The notes under the pieces were generated by a model that was not told the DNA's origin, made no database searches, and saw only the letters and a program-made list of their open reading frames with translations. A stretch of 64,000 bases of DNA from Hanstruepera flava (GTDB lineage: Bacteria > Bacteroidota > Bacteroidia > Flavobacteriales > Flavobacteriaceae): NCBI RefSeq assembly GCF_023634025.1, contig NZ_JALJCW010000001.1:1091501-1155500 (forward strand), in the 5' to 3' direction. Position 1 is the stretch's first letter, and each line of letters opens with the position of its first letter. Both the position numbers and the translations under genes were made by a program. Below are positions 53,196-63,192 of the stretch, piece after piece.

Positions 53196-55739
53196 TTAGA
53201 AATTGAAACGAATACTTGTGTTCCAAGTTCTACCATAACCAAAACGTCCCGTATTACTTCTATTAATTCCTTTATAATTCTCTTCAGGATTGGCTGAAGC
53301 TTGAGTATTTCCTCTTACAGATTCTAAATAAACCTCATCAAAAACGTTGTTAACATTTAGACGAAATTGAACAGAATTTGTTCCTTCACCAACAAACATT
53401 TTATATGAAAAACCTAGATCCACCGTATCATATGAAGGCATTGACAATGGTGCTTGGTCTAAAGAGCCCGTTGAAAAAATATCATTATACCAGTTCCACG
53501 CAGCATCGATACTTGTATTACGACACAAATCGTAAATACCATTAATTCCAGCTGTTACTTGTGAAGCACCACCTACACTAAAGCCATCAATAACAATTTC
53601 CTTATCGGGCGACACTTGTGTCCCATCTTGATCAAATTCTCTTTCTATGGCATTATCTTTAAACTGCCATTCACCTAAAGATAAGTAACCATTAAGCCTT
53701 AAATTATCTAATGGTCGTGTAAACACCTCCAATTCAACACCGTAATGCACTTGTTTTACACCGAAAGTTTGAAAAGATCTAAAATCTTCATCATTCTCAC
53801 CATTATTATTTACTAAAGTTCTATTATCCCATGTTGTATGGTATAGATTCAAGTTTGCTGAAATTGCTCTACCTCCATTAAATTGATATCCAGCCTCAAA
53901 TCCTGTAATCTCTTCATTCTCAATTGCAGGATTATACAATTCATTACTACCTCTATCATTAACATACAAATTATCATGAAAAGGTTGACGAGAATAAAAA
54001 CCAGCATTTACAAAAACCTTGTGCATATTTCCAATTTGATATGATGCACCAGCCTTAAGATTATATCCAATGTTATTAACTTTTTCACCTTCTTCACCCT
54101 CTCCTGGCGTTGAAGTATTTAAAAATTCTGTTCTTATATGTGACTGGTTAGACAATGCTCCTTGGAAAAATGCTGAAAAATTATCTTTTGCATATTCTAA
54201 TTGTCCAAATATTCCTTGATAGTTAATTTGCTCTTCGTAATCATATCCAAAACGTTGTAAATGATCTGTGTTTGGATCAAAAAACACTTCCCAAGGATTG
54301 ATACCACCTGCTTCAGTTAAGAAATACGTCTCACCTCCACTATAACCTGAACTGTTCGCTATAGAATCGATAGTTATAAATTCTCTCACATCTCTAAAAT
54401 GGATTCCATTATAAAAACGCACATCAGCACCAATATTAAAATTTAAATTTTCTGTTAATTGATTATTATAGTTTGTAACTAAACCATACCAGTTATGATT
54501 ATTATTTGAACCACGAGCATATGTTACTTCGTCACCTGAAGTTCTAGCTTGGGCAAAACTACCTCTACCCATTGAACCATATAAAACCGTTGATAACGAC
54601 GACTTATCATTAATTGTCCAATCCCAGTTTAAATTAGCAACTGGCTTGTGATAGATATTACGCCCACCAGGGTAATCTCCTCCATGCAAAGTATTTGGAC
54701 TATTAACACCTTCATAGTTCCAAGGGTTGTAACGTCTTCCTCTTTCACTGTCTAAAATATCACCAATAGAAGCACCTCCAGCTGCTGCATGCCATTGTGG
54801 CGCTCCAGTTAATAAGAAGTTTAATGAGTGATCTTCACTTGGTTGGTATCCAACAGAAAAGAAATACGTTTGACCTTGACCTTGAGTATTATCTACATAA
54901 CCGTCTCCTTGCCAGTGCCCCAACAATCCAGAAAAAGACCATCCTTTGTCGCTAACCCCTGTTGAAAAATAAGCTGTAGATTTTAAATAATTATCATTTC
55001 CAACCATCTGCTGAACAAACCCACCTGCTTTATTATCTATCGTTTTTGTTACAATATTTACAGTACCTCCAACAGAAGATATAGCTAATTTAGAAGCACC
55101 TAAACCACGCTGTACCTGAATGGCATTAGCAACATCTGTAACACCTTGCCAGTTAGACCAATACATTCTACCATCTTCCATACCATTAATTGGCTGCCCG
55201 TTTAATAAGAATGCCGTGTTTGTTTGATCAAATCCTCTTAAAAACATTTGACCATCACCAAATCCACCTGCTTGGATAGTTTGCACAGATGGTGTAGATT
55301 TTAATAATACAGGTAAGTCCCAGTTACCAGATTTTTCTCTAATCTCTTCTGCTTTAATAGTTGATACCGCTATAGGTGTTTTTCTGTCCTCTGCCAAGTC
55401 AATTACACCTGTCCCAATAATCACAACCTCTTCAAGAGAGTTATCAGAAGTTAATTGCACATTTCCTAAATTTGTGTTGCCGTTAAAGCTAACAACAACC
55501 TTACCATAACCTACATATGAAATCTCCAATTCTCCTGAAGCAGACTCAGTAGTTAAAGTAAAGTTCCCATCAAAATCTGAAGAGGTTCCGTTTGTTGTAC
55601 CCTTCTCAATGATGTTAGCACCAGGAAGAGAGGTTTCTAATTCCCCATCCATAACTGTACCTGTGATAGTACTTTGTGCCATCGTAAAAGCAGTAAACAT
55701 AAATGTAACCGCAAAAAGTAATCTTGTAATTTTTTTCAT
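53196..55739 (-). CDS. TonB-dependent outer-membrane receptor
   Basis: An 847-residue receptor. Signal peptide ends FTMAQS. A carboxypeptidase-like domain covers about 22-100 (LPGANIIEKGTTNGTSSDFDG then NFTL). The plug shows RGFDQTNTAFLLNGQPINGM and VQRGLGASKLAISSVGGTVN followed by IVTKT. The C-terminus NTSIRFNF ends in Phe. No SusD, siderophore or metal gene adjoins, so the ligand is open. It is transcribed alone between a terminator and pgi. It is not a close paralogue of the 48650-51415 receptor. Confidence 0.92.
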   Translation of the reverse strand: MKKITRLLFAVTFMFTAFTMAQSTITGTVMDGELETSLPGANIIEKGTTNGTSSDFDGNFTLTTESASGELEISYVGYGKVVVSFNGNTNLGNVQLTSDNSLEEVVIIGTGVIDLAEDRKTPIAVSTIKAEEIREKSGNWDLPVLLKSTPSVQTIQAGGFGDGQMFLRGFDQTNTAFLLNGQPINGMEDGRMYWSNWQGVTDVANAIQVQRGLGASKLAISSVGGTVNIVTKTIDNKAGGFVQQMVGNDNYLKSTAYFSTGVSDKGWSFSGLLGHWQGDGYVDNTQGQGQTYFFSVGYQPSEDHSLNFLLTGAPQWHAAAGGASIGDILDSERGRRYNPWNYEGVNSPNTLHGGDYPGGRNIYHKPVANLNWDWTINDKSSLSTVLYGSMGRGSFAQARTSGDEVTYARGSNNNHNWYGLVTNYNNQLTENLNFNIGADVRFYNGIHFRDVREFITIDSIANSSGYSGGETYFLTEAGGINPWEVFFDPNTDHLQRFGYDYEEQINYQGIFGQLEYAKDNFSAFFQGALSNQSHIRTEFLNTSTPGEGEEGEKVNNIGYNLKAGASYQIGNMHKVFVNAGFYSRQPFHDNLYVNDRGSNELYNPAIENEEITGFEAGYQFNGGRAISANLNLYHTTWDNRTLVNNNGENDEDFRSFQTFGVKQVHYGVELEVFTRPLDNLRLNGYLSLGEWQFKDNAIEREFDQDGTQVSPDKEIVIDGFSVGGASQVTAGINGIYDLCRNTSIDAAWNWYNDIFSTGSLDQAPLSMPSYDTVDLGFSYKMFVGEGTNSVQFRLNVNNVFDEVYLESVRGNTQASANPEENYKGINRSNTGRFGYGRTWNTSIRFNF

Positions 55740-55902
55740 TGTATTTATAAGATTGGTTTTTAAATTTTTGGCAAAATTACATTAATAAATCGTTCTAACA
55801 TTAACTCAATATTAAGAAATTAAACCACATTCAAGGTATTGAATAAAAAGGCATTAGAAACTTTTCAGAAAAAAAAGCTATTAACAGGGTTTTTAACAAA
55901 AT

Positions 55903-57546
55903 TTAGCTTAATTCTTTGTAATGTTTCAATAATTTTAAGGTAGAACTATCGTGTTGTGTAATTCCATCTTGGGTAATATCTTTTAGGATTTTTGAAGCCA
56001 ATTGCTTGCCCAATTCCACTCCAAATTGATCATAACTGTAAATATTCCAGATTATCCCTTGAACAAAAATCTTTTGCTCATACAAGGCTATCAATTTCCC
56101 TAAACTTTCTGGAGTTAATTTGTTTATAAATATGGTATTTGTTGGCTTATTACCTTCAAAGACTTTAAATGGTAATAATTTGTCTATTTGAGTATGTGAC
56201 AGACCTTGGTTTTTTAGCTCAGCCAATACTTCGCCTTTATCTTTACCGTTTAATAATGCTTCTGTTTGGGCAATAAAATTAGAGATGAGCTTATCTTGAT
56301 GGTCTTGATTACCATAAAGTGACTTTACAAAACCTATAAAATCAGCAGGAATTAATTTAGTGCCTTGATGAATTAACTGAAAGAAAGCGTGTTGAGAATT
56401 CGTTCCAGGTTCTCCCCAAATGATAGTACCTGTTTGGTAGTGTACCTTATTCCCGTTCCGGTCAATGTACTTTCCATTACTTTCCATAATACCTTGTTGA
56501 AGATATGTGGCAAATTGGTTAAGGTACTGCGAGTACGGAATTATCGCTTCGCTTTCGGCATTAAAAAAATTGTTATACCAAATACTCAATAATGCTAATA
56601 AAACCGGAATGTTATTTTCAAAAGATTCACTTTTAAAATGTTCATCCATTTTATGTGCACCTAATAACAAGCTTTCAAAATTATTATAACCTATTGACAA
56701 ACTTATTGATAATCCAACAGCACTCCATAACGAAAAACGACCACCAACCCAATCCCACATAGGGAAAACATTATTGGCATGAATTCCAAAAGCGTCTACA
56801 GCTTTTAAATTAGTTGATACAGCAACAAAATGTTTGGCAATGGCTTCTTGGTTTGCAGATTTCAAAAACCATGCCTTTATAGTATTGGCGTTTGATAAGG
56901 TTTCTTGAGTTGTAAAGGTTTTTGAAACCACAACAAACAATGTCGTTTCTGGGTTTAGATTCTTTATTACTTCATTAACATGGTCACCATCAACATTGCT
57001 TACAAAATGTGTTGTTAGATGATTTTTATAAAACTGAAGCGATTCAATAACCATTGCTGGCCCTAAATCTGATCCTCCAATTCCAATATTAACAATATCT
57101 GTAAATGCCTTTCCTGTGAAGCCTTTAAGACTTCCAGAAATAATTTGCTCTGAAAAAGCTTTAATTTTTTGCTTGACGGTATTGATTTCAGGAATAACAT
57201 TCTCTCCATTAACAATAGCTACAGATGCTTTAGGCTTTCGTAAAGCGGTATGCATAACTGCTCTGCCTTCGGTTTCATTTATAATCTCTCCGGAAAAGTA
57301 AGATTGAATGGCCTCATCTAGTTTTACCTCTTCTGCTAACTGCAATAGCAGTGTTTTGGTTTCTTCAGTTATTCGGTTTTTAGAATAGTCTACATAAAAA
57401 TCTTCCCATTGTACGGTAAACTTATCTGCTCGATTTTCATCGATTTCAAATAGGTTCTTCATGTGAACATGTTCAATAGCATTGTAGTGCTCTTGGAGGT
57501 TTTTCCATGCTAAAGTTTTGGTTGGGTCAATTTTTGGAAAAGACAT
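55903..57546 (-). CDS. pgi: Glucose-6-phosphate isomerase
   Basis: A 547-residue cytoplasmic enzyme that interconverts glucose-6- and fructose-6-phosphate. Signatures: [15 protein letters not shown] (phosphate loop), [50 protein letters not shown] (catalytic Glu and His) and [11 protein letters not shown]. Full length, E. coli type. It begins 3 bases after the M23 gene stop, so it is the last gene of a unit that starts with the DUF3108 gene. Confidence 0.97.
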   Translation of the reverse strand: MSFPKIDPTKTLAWKNLQEHYNAIEHVHMKNLFEIDENRADKFTVQWEDFYVDYSKNRITEETKTLLLQLAEEVKLDEAIQSYFSGEIINETEGRAVMHTALRKPKASVAIVNGENVIPEINTVKQKIKAFSEQIISGSLKGFTGKAFTDIVNIGIGGSDLGPAMVIESLQFYKNHLTTHFVSNVDGDHVNEVIKNLNPETTLFVVVSKTFTTQETLSNANTIKAWFLKSANQEAIAKHFVAVSTNLKAVDAFGIHANNVFPMWDWVGGRFSLWSAVGLSISLSIGYNNFESLLLGAHKMDEHFKSESFENNIPVLLALLSIWYNNFFNAESEAIIPYSQYLNQFATYLQQGIMESNGKYIDRNGNKVHYQTGTIIWGEPGTNSQHAFFQLIHQGTKLIPADFIGFVKSLYGNQDHQDKLISNFIAQTEALLNGKDKGEVLAELKNQGLSHTQIDKLLPFKVFEGNKPTNTIFINKLTPESLGKLIALYEQKIFVQGIIWNIYSYDQFGVELGKQLASKILKDITQDGITQHDSSTLKLLKHYKELS

Positions 57547-57549
57547 AAA

Positions 57550-58857
57550 CTATTGTAAATCTGTAATTACATTATTGGCAGGAATATCAGCATCCAAATC
57601 ATCTTGAAACTTAATATTATCCAATTGAATTTTAATGGGTGCTATGTAATTTAAATATTCCGTTTTTAAGCTATCTGAAATGGGTTCTGCTTCTGGGAGT
57701 TTTTGTTTAAATGGATCTACCTGCTTGCCATTTTTCCAAAAACGATAACAAACATGAGGTCCAGAAGTATTTCCTGTCATACCTACCCATCCAATTACAT
57801 CGCCTTGTTTTACATACTGCCCAACTTTTACATTCTGCTTTTTCATGTGTAAGTATTGGGTTTCATAAGTGGCATTATGCCTAATTTTCACATAATTGCC
57901 ATTACCTCTGGTATATGCCGATTTTGTAACGGTTCCATTAGCTGTGGCTCGAATTGGCGTGCCTACATTAGCAGCGAAATCTGTACCCTTATGTGGGCGA
58001 ATTTTATTTCCGTACAAGGCAATTCGTCGTCGTAAGTTGTAGCGAGATGAGATACGTTTATACTCGACAGGCGCTTTTAAAAAGGCGCGACGTAAGTTTT
58101 TGGCTTCCTCGTTAAAATAATCACTTAAACCTTTAATACTATCCGTCTCAAACTCGAATGCGTAAAAAGGCTCATCTTTATGTTGAAAATAAGCTGCTTT
58201 AATATGATGAATTCCAGCATATATGGTATCATCTATATATTTATCTTCATAAATAACCTTAAAACGATCACCTTTTTGAAGCCTGAAGAAATCTATGGTC
58301 CATGCATAAATATCTGACATTTTATATGCTAAAACAAAACTAACACCTTGATCGTCTAATGCTTCTGAAATGCTACTTGTTATAACTCCTGATATTTCTT
58401 TTTCAACATACTTAATGGGCTTTCTACTTGTGTAAGCATGAATGGAATCAAGAAAATTTACTACAACATATTCTTCTTTATTAGGCTGGTAAATAAAGCA
58501 TTTCGGCTCTTGAAGCGAATCTTTTGAGCATAAAATAGTGTAAGGGTTACCAATATTAAGTTTAGTAATATCAAAACTATCTTTTGCTTTCTCAGCAATC
58601 TGGAAAATTTTAGGGTAGCCTATTTTATTACGTTCCATGATTGTCCCGAAACTATCCCCTTTTCTAATTGTATCTCGTTTTACTACAAAGTCGTTTAAAT
58701 TAAACCCAAATTCGTAAACATCTTGCGGTTCGATGACCGCTACTTCTTCAACTGTTGGAGTTTCTTGATTGTCGTTCTTGCAATTAAATAAGGAAAAGGC
58801 TACTATTAAAAGAATTACACATTCTTTCCCCAATCTTCTAATTCTTGTTTGGTCCAT
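57550..58857 (-). CDS. M23 peptidoglycan endopeptidase lipoprotein
   Basis: A 435-residue protein counted from the ATG at 58857 (MDQTRIRRLGKEC). The frame opens at 58911, but that would add a non-signal N-terminus; a TTG at 58833 is also possible. Lipobox SLFNCKND follows a hydrophobic core. After a LysM-like segment (IRKGDSFGTIMERNKIGYP) comes the C-terminal LytM domain with HKGTDFAA (Zn-binding His and Asp), QYLHMKK (in place of the usual YxHxx) and SGPHVCYRFW, so the metal site seems complete. It cleaves cross-links in the wall. The 5' end overlaps the dioxygenase gene by 43 bases. Confidence 0.9.
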   Translation of the reverse strand: MDQTRIRRLGKECVILLIVAFSLFNCKNDNQETPTVEEVAVIEPQDVYEFGFNLNDFVVKRDTIRKGDSFGTIMERNKIGYPKIFQIAEKAKDSFDITKLNIGNPYTILCSKDSLQEPKCFIYQPNKEEYVVVNFLDSIHAYTSRKPIKYVEKEISGVITSSISEALDDQGVSFVLAYKMSDIYAWTIDFFRLQKGDRFKVIYEDKYIDDTIYAGIHHIKAAYFQHKDEPFYAFEFETDSIKGLSDYFNEEAKNLRRAFLKAPVEYKRISSRYNLRRRIALYGNKIRPHKGTDFAANVGTPIRATANGTVTKSAYTRGNGNYVKIRHNATYETQYLHMKKQNVKVGQYVKQGDVIGWVGMTGNTSGPHVCYRFWKNGKQVDPFKQKLPEAEPISDSLKTEYLNYIAPIKIQLDNIKFQDDLDADIPANNVITDLQ

Positions 58858-59732
58858 AAATCTGGAAAAAATATTCGTCGTTGATATTTTGGATGCATGT
58901 ATTTTGTCCATTCACTTCCGCCTGTTGCTTCAGCAGTTTCTCCACCAATATTTAAATAGTGGTTAGCTGTATTGTAATGAGCCATTACCCATTTTATATT
59001 AACAGTATAGTCGTAATGGCGCATAGCTTTAATTAAAGCTTTATCTTCTCTAACATCTTGTGGCAACTGTTTAAATTTTGTCCACAAATTATTTGTATTA
59101 TAGAATTTCGCAAATCTAATAAATTCATCTTTGTATCGCTCCTCGAAAACTGTTAATAAATAACTTTTTTTACCCGTTTTATAATCTTTTCCAGCTGCTT
59201 GCCAATATAAATGCTCGAAAGCATGCTCGAAAGGCGTATTTCTATCTATGGTTTCTCTAAATCGATTATCAATTAAATTAATAAGTTCTGTTGATGAAAA
59301 TTCTATTTTTCTATACTGGGCACTTTGAAACCCACTAGCAGGCGTTAGTGTATGTCTAAACTTATTGTATTGCTCTACTTCCATACCTTCTCGCATAATG
59401 TCGAATGAAGATGTTAGCATATCAAAATACCGACTAATGCGCATAAGTTTTGAAGAAAATAAATCTACGGTCAGGTTTTCTGCTTTAGCCACCTGTTCGA
59501 TTTCCCATAGTATCATTTTAAACAACAATTCGTTTATTTGATGATACATAATAAAAACCATTTCATCTGGTAGTACCGTGCGTTGGGTTTGTAAATCAAG
59601 TAAAGCGTCGGTTTGAATGTAATCCCAATAATTTATGGGCTTACTGTGCAAAAGGCCCTCTAAATGGGTGTCTAAATCTTGACCTATTCTATCAAATTTT
59701 TCTTTTAATTGGTTAGTTATATCTTTTGCCAT
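58815..59732 (-). CDS. kynA: Tryptophan 2,3-dioxygenase family protein
   Basis: A 305-residue haem dioxygenase-family protein. It shows the substrate and haem-pocket segments INYWDYIQTDALLDLQ, MYHQINELLFKMILWEIEQV (the family HQxxELWFK block), ASGFQSAQYRKIE and the C-terminal KWVMAHYNTANHYLN...TGGSEWTKYM. The family opens the indole ring of Trp to N-formylkynurenine. It differs from E. coli/human TDO at several pocket positions (ELLFK for ELWFK), so the activity is probable rather than certain. No kynB/kynU adjoins. It sits in a unit with DUF3108, M23 and pgi, next to the tyrosine degradation genes. Confidence 0.85.
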   Translation of the reverse strand: MAKDITNQLKEKFDRIGQDLDTHLEGLLHSKPINYWDYIQTDALLDLQTQRTVLPDEMVFIMYHQINELLFKMILWEIEQVAKAENLTVDLFSSKLMRISRYFDMLTSSFDIMREGMEVEQYNKFRHTLTPASGFQSAQYRKIEFSSTELINLIDNRFRETIDRNTPFEHAFEHLYWQAAGKDYKTGKKSYLLTVFEERYKDEFIRFAKFYNTNNLWTKFKQLPQDVREDKALIKAMRHYDYTVNIKWVMAHYNTANHYLNIGGETAEATGGSEWTKYMHPKYQRRIFFPDLWTKQELEDWGKNV

Positions 59733-59740
59733 GTTATTAG

Positions 59741-60523
59741 TTAGTTATCTACAATAATTTTAAAAGGGTGCTTTAATCCTTTAAAGGCATCTAAATCCGC
59801 CCTTAACGACCCTACAGCCAAATCTGCTTTCACTCGTAAAGGGATTTTATTTTTATCATTAGAAACCCAAAGTGTTAAACTTTCTTCCTCCTTAAAAACA
59901 CGACCAGCCATTACATAAGGTCTAAATTTTAAGGCATTCATTTTACCAAATTCGGTTTTTATCACTTCTTCTCCCAAATACTTTAATTTAAATCCATAGT
60001 TTTCTTCATCAAAAAACATATTAACAAATATCTCATCACCAACTTTTAAATTTTGAATATCTAGGTTGTTTCGCAAGTAATAGAAGGTTGACACCATATC
60101 CTGAATATTCGGTTCGGTATCAAAAACAGCTTTTCTATTGTGCTTTATGTTGTGCACGTAGGCTTTGTTTTTATCCTGATCGAATTCTATCTCAATATTT
60201 TTTGTGTGACCGCCTTCATCTATGTCCCTAATAAATTTATAAGGCATATTTGTTCGCTTATCGATATAGGTTTCGTAACGATCTTCAACCTCAAAAAACC
60301 AACTTACAGCCCCAGTTGTCCAGCCCTTTCCAACAATATGATAAACAGGCTTGTTTTTATATACGCTTTCGTTTACAGTTAATGTCGCTTCTCCGGCTTT
60401 CATCCAACCACTGTAACTCATTTCAAAACGAAACCATTCACCTACATCATACGAATCGCTTTTTTGAGCATTTAAAACTTGTGCACAAAACAATATCACA
60501 ATAATAAGGAGGCTCTTTTTCAT
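59741..60523 (-). CDS. DUF3108 family exported protein
   Basis: A 260-residue protein; the ATG at 60523 starts the signal peptide (MKKSLLIIVILFCAQVLNAQ), whereas the open frame begins 33 bases earlier. DUF3108 features are GEWFRFEMSYSGWMKAGEATLTV, ETYIDKRTNMPYKFIRDIDEGG, DMVSTFYYLRNNLD and ESLTLWVSNDKNKIPLRV. The protein should be periplasmic and beta-rich. Function is unknown. It is the first gene of the unit running through TDO, M23 and pgi, 8 bases before the TDO gene. Confidence 0.88.
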   Translation of the reverse strand: MKKSLLIIVILFCAQVLNAQKSDSYDVGEWFRFEMSYSGWMKAGEATLTVNESVYKNKPVYHIVGKGWTTGAVSWFFEVEDRYETYIDKRTNMPYKFIRDIDEGGHTKNIEIEFDQDKNKAYVHNIKHNRKAVFDTEPNIQDMVSTFYYLRNNLDIQNLKVGDEIFVNMFFDEENYGFKLKYLGEEVIKTEFGKMNALKFRPYVMAGRVFKEEESLTLWVSNDKNKIPLRVKADLAVGSLRADLDAFKGLKHPFKIIVDN

Positions 60524-60613
60524 GTTATTTAGTTTTGTAATTGTAACTTTTTGCATAGCAAATTATTGTTTTATACACTAAATACAATTACTATTCCAAA
60601 AGTATAAAACAAA

Positions 60614-60645
60614 AAAACTCTATCAGCATGATTGATAGAGTTTTT
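60614..60645 (-). terminator. Terminator of the hmgA-hpd operon
   Basis: The stem AACTCTATCA/TGATAGAGTT (60616-60625 and 60633-60642) has a T-run on the minus strand. It isolates hpd from the DUF3108 unit. Confidence 0.88.
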
Positions 60646-60669
60646 AGGGACATTTTAGTTAAATATTTG

Positions 60670-61830
60670 TTATAAAGTTCCTCTTTTAGCTTGCTCTCGT
60701 TCAATGGACTCAAACAAAGCTTTAAAATTACCAGCACCAAAACCGCGAGCTCCCATACGTTGTATTATTTCGAAAAACAAGGTTGGTCTATCTTCAACAG
60801 GTTTTGTGAAAATTTGCAATAAATAGCCCTCTTCATCGGCATCAATCATAATTCCAAGACCTTTTAAGGTTTCAATATCTTCTCTTAATTCATGACTAAA
60901 TTCTTCCAATCTTCCAGGAACTGCTCTATAATACTCTTCAGGTGGTGTTGATAGAAACTCTACACCTCGTGAACGTAAATCTGATACTGTTGTAATAATA
61001 TCATCTGTAGCTACTGCAATATGCTGCACTCCAGATCCTTCATAAAAATCAAGATATTCTTCAATTTGAGATTTCTTTTTACCTTCAGCGGGCTCATTAA
61101 TTGGGAATTTTATACGACCATTACCATTACTCATTACTTTACTCATTAAAGCTGAATATTCGGTGTGGATTTGCTTATCATCGAATGATAAGAAATTAAC
61201 AAACCCCATAACGTCTTCATACCATTTCACCCATGTATTCATTTCTCCCCATCCTACATTGCCTACCATGTGATCAATATACTTTAAACCAGTTGGTTTT
61301 GGATTGTAATCGGACTCCCATTTTACAAATCCTGGCATAAATTGTCCACTATAATTTTTACGTTCTACAAACATATGAACCGTTTCCCCATAGGTATAAA
61401 TTCCTGCACGAACCACTTCGCCATTTTCATCCTTTTCTACAGTTGGTTCCATATAAGATTTTGCCCCTCGCTTCGTGGTTTCATTGTAAGCAGCTCGAGC
61501 ATCATCAACCCAAAGCGCAATAACCTTTACACCATCGCCATGTTTTACAATGTGGTCGTTTATTGGCGATTTGCTAGTTAAAGGCGTGGTTAAAACCAAT
61601 CGGATTTTATCCTGCTTTAAAACATAACTTACTTCTTCTTTAGAGCCTGTTTCCAAGCCTTTGTAAGCATACGATTGAAAACCAAATGCGGTTTTGTAAA
61701 AGTGTGCTGCTTGTTTGGCATTACCAACGTAAAACTCTACATAATCTGTTCCTAATAAGGGTAAAAAGTCTTCTGCACCATCAAATATTTTTTCTAGTCC
61801 GTATTCTACCGATTTTATTTCTTTGCTCAT
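60670..61830 (-). CDS. hpd: 4-hydroxyphenylpyruvate dioxygenase
   Basis: A 386-residue non-haem Fe(II) enzyme that converts 4-hydroxyphenylpyruvate to homogentisate. Two VOC-type halves; metal ligands His in YIDHMVGNV and His in SGVQHIAVATDD, Glu in LFFEIIQRM. The C-terminal helix has GFGAGNFKALFESIEREQ, the pocket-closing segment. It lies 11 bases after hmgA in the same direction, so the operon order is hmgA-hpd. All key residues are present. Confidence 0.96.
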   Translation of the reverse strand: MSKEIKSVEYGLEKIFDGAEDFLPLLGTDYVEFYVGNAKQAAHFYKTAFGFQSYAYKGLETGSKEEVSYVLKQDKIRLVLTTPLTSKSPINDHIVKHGDGVKVIALWVDDARAAYNETTKRGAKSYMEPTVEKDENGEVVRAGIYTYGETVHMFVERKNYSGQFMPGFVKWESDYNPKPTGLKYIDHMVGNVGWGEMNTWVKWYEDVMGFVNFLSFDDKQIHTEYSALMSKVMSNGNGRIKFPINEPAEGKKKSQIEEYLDFYEGSGVQHIAVATDDIITTVSDLRSRGVEFLSTPPEEYYRAVPGRLEEFSHELREDIETLKGLGIMIDADEEGYLLQIFTKPVEDRPTLFFEIIQRMGARGFGAGNFKALFESIEREQAKRGTL

Positions 61831-61841
61831 GATTTATATTT

Positions 61842-63002
61842 TTAATTTTCCAACCAAGATTTAAAGTAATCTTCGTCTGCTATTTTTAATGCTTCTTCTG
61901 TAACTTGTAAAGGCTTGAAGGTATCAACCATAACCGCCAACTCGTCCGTTTTAACTTTTCCAATACTGCGTTCAGTTGCCCCAGGATGAGGACCATGAGG
62001 TATACCTGCTGGATGAAGCGAAATATGGCCTGCGTCTATATCATTACGACTCATAAAATCGCCATCAACATAATATAAAACCTCATCACTATCTATATTG
62101 CTGTGATTATATGGCGCAGGAATAGCCTCTGGATGATAATCATACAAACGAGGAACAAAACTGCAAACCACAAAAGCATTGGTTTCAAAAGTTTGATGAA
62201 CTGGTGGTGGCTGATGGATGCGTCCAGTTATAGGTTCGAAATCGTGTATTGAAAAAGCATAGGGATAGTTAAACCCGTCGTATCCAACGACATCAAAAGG
62301 ATGCGTTGCATAAACCATATCGAAAATATCGTTTTGCTTTTTCACTTTAATTAAAAAGTCTCCTTTTTTATCATAGGTTTCCAATTCGTAAGGCTGCCTG
62401 ATATCGCGTTCACAAAATGGTGAATGTTCAAGTAATTGCCCAAACCAATTTCTATAACGCTTTGGTGTATAAATTGGCGAATACGATTCAACAATAAACA
62501 AGCGGTTATCATCGGTATCAAAATCTAGCTTATAAATTATCCCCCTTGGGATAAGTAAATAATCGCCATACTTGAAATCTAAATTGCCTAGCATGGTTCG
62601 TAATTTCCCAGAGCCTCTATGGATAAAAATTAGCTCGTCGGCATCTGTATTCTTGTAAAAATAGTTTGTTGTAGACTCTTTTGGCGCTGCTAGTATAATG
62701 TTACAATCGCTATTGGTTAAAACCACTTTGCGGCTTTCTAAATAGTCGTTTATTTGCGGCACTTTAAATCCATGAAGTCTATAAGACTGAATGTTGTTTG
62801 CTTTAGCCACTTTTGGTGCAACACTATATTGATTTTTAATAGCTTTTACTTGTGTTGGTCGTTGCTCATGATAGCTGTTGGTAGACATGCCATCAAAACC
62901 TATGGTTCCAAATAGTTGCTCGTAGTATAAGCTACCATCTGGTTTTCTGAATTGAATGTGTCTTTTTGAAGGTATTTTTCCTAATTTATGATAAAAAGGC
63001 AT
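61842..63002 (-). CDS. hmgA: Homogentisate 1,2-dioxygenase
   Basis: A 386-residue ring-cleaving Fe(II) dioxygenase making maleylacetoacetate. The ATG at 63002 (MPFYHKLGKIPSKRHIQFRK) is preferred to the open-frame start at 63029. Cupin segments: GDYLLIPRGIIYKLDF, EPITGRIHQPPPVHQTFE, DEVLYYVDGDFMSR and HPAGIPHGPHPGATERS, which carry the His/Glu metal ligands. It is of the short bacterial type. First gene of hmgA-hpd; maleylacetoacetate isomerase and fumarylacetoacetase are not in the window. Confidence 0.94.
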   Translation of the reverse strand: MPFYHKLGKIPSKRHIQFRKPDGSLYYEQLFGTIGFDGMSTNSYHEQRPTQVKAIKNQYSVAPKVAKANNIQSYRLHGFKVPQINDYLESRKVVLTNSDCNIILAAPKESTTNYFYKNTDADELIFIHRGSGKLRTMLGNLDFKYGDYLLIPRGIIYKLDFDTDDNRLFIVESYSPIYTPKRYRNWFGQLLEHSPFCERDIRQPYELETYDKKGDFLIKVKKQNDIFDMVYATHPFDVVGYDGFNYPYAFSIHDFEPITGRIHQPPPVHQTFETNAFVVCSFVPRLYDYHPEAIPAPYNHSNIDSDEVLYYVDGDFMSRNDIDAGHISLHPAGIPHGPHPGATERSIGKVKTDELAVMVDTFKPLQVTEEALKIADEDYFKSWLEN

Positions 63003-63009
63003 AACGATA

Positions 63010-63049
63010 TTAATTTGATAATTAAACAATAATTTAATGTGATAATTAA
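63010..63049. promoter_or_regulatory. Duplicated palindromic operator-like site upstream of hmgA
   Basis: TTAATT-TGAT-AATTAA (63010-63025) and TTAATG-TGAT-AATTAA (63034-63049) are 16-bp near-palindromes differing at one base, with centres 24 bases apart. The first begins 8 bases upstream of the hmgA ATG. They look like tandem sites for a dimeric regulator (MarR- or Lrp-like). Confidence 0.5.
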
Positions 63050-63192
63050 TTACCTAACTATCATTCTGGATTTCGTTTAATTAGAAATTTTAAAACGGAT
63101 AATAAATTTTCCCAAATAGATTTCATTCTCTACAAATATCGTGAAAATTTATGAGACTTCAGGGCTATAAAATGTGTTTCTAACAGCAATAA

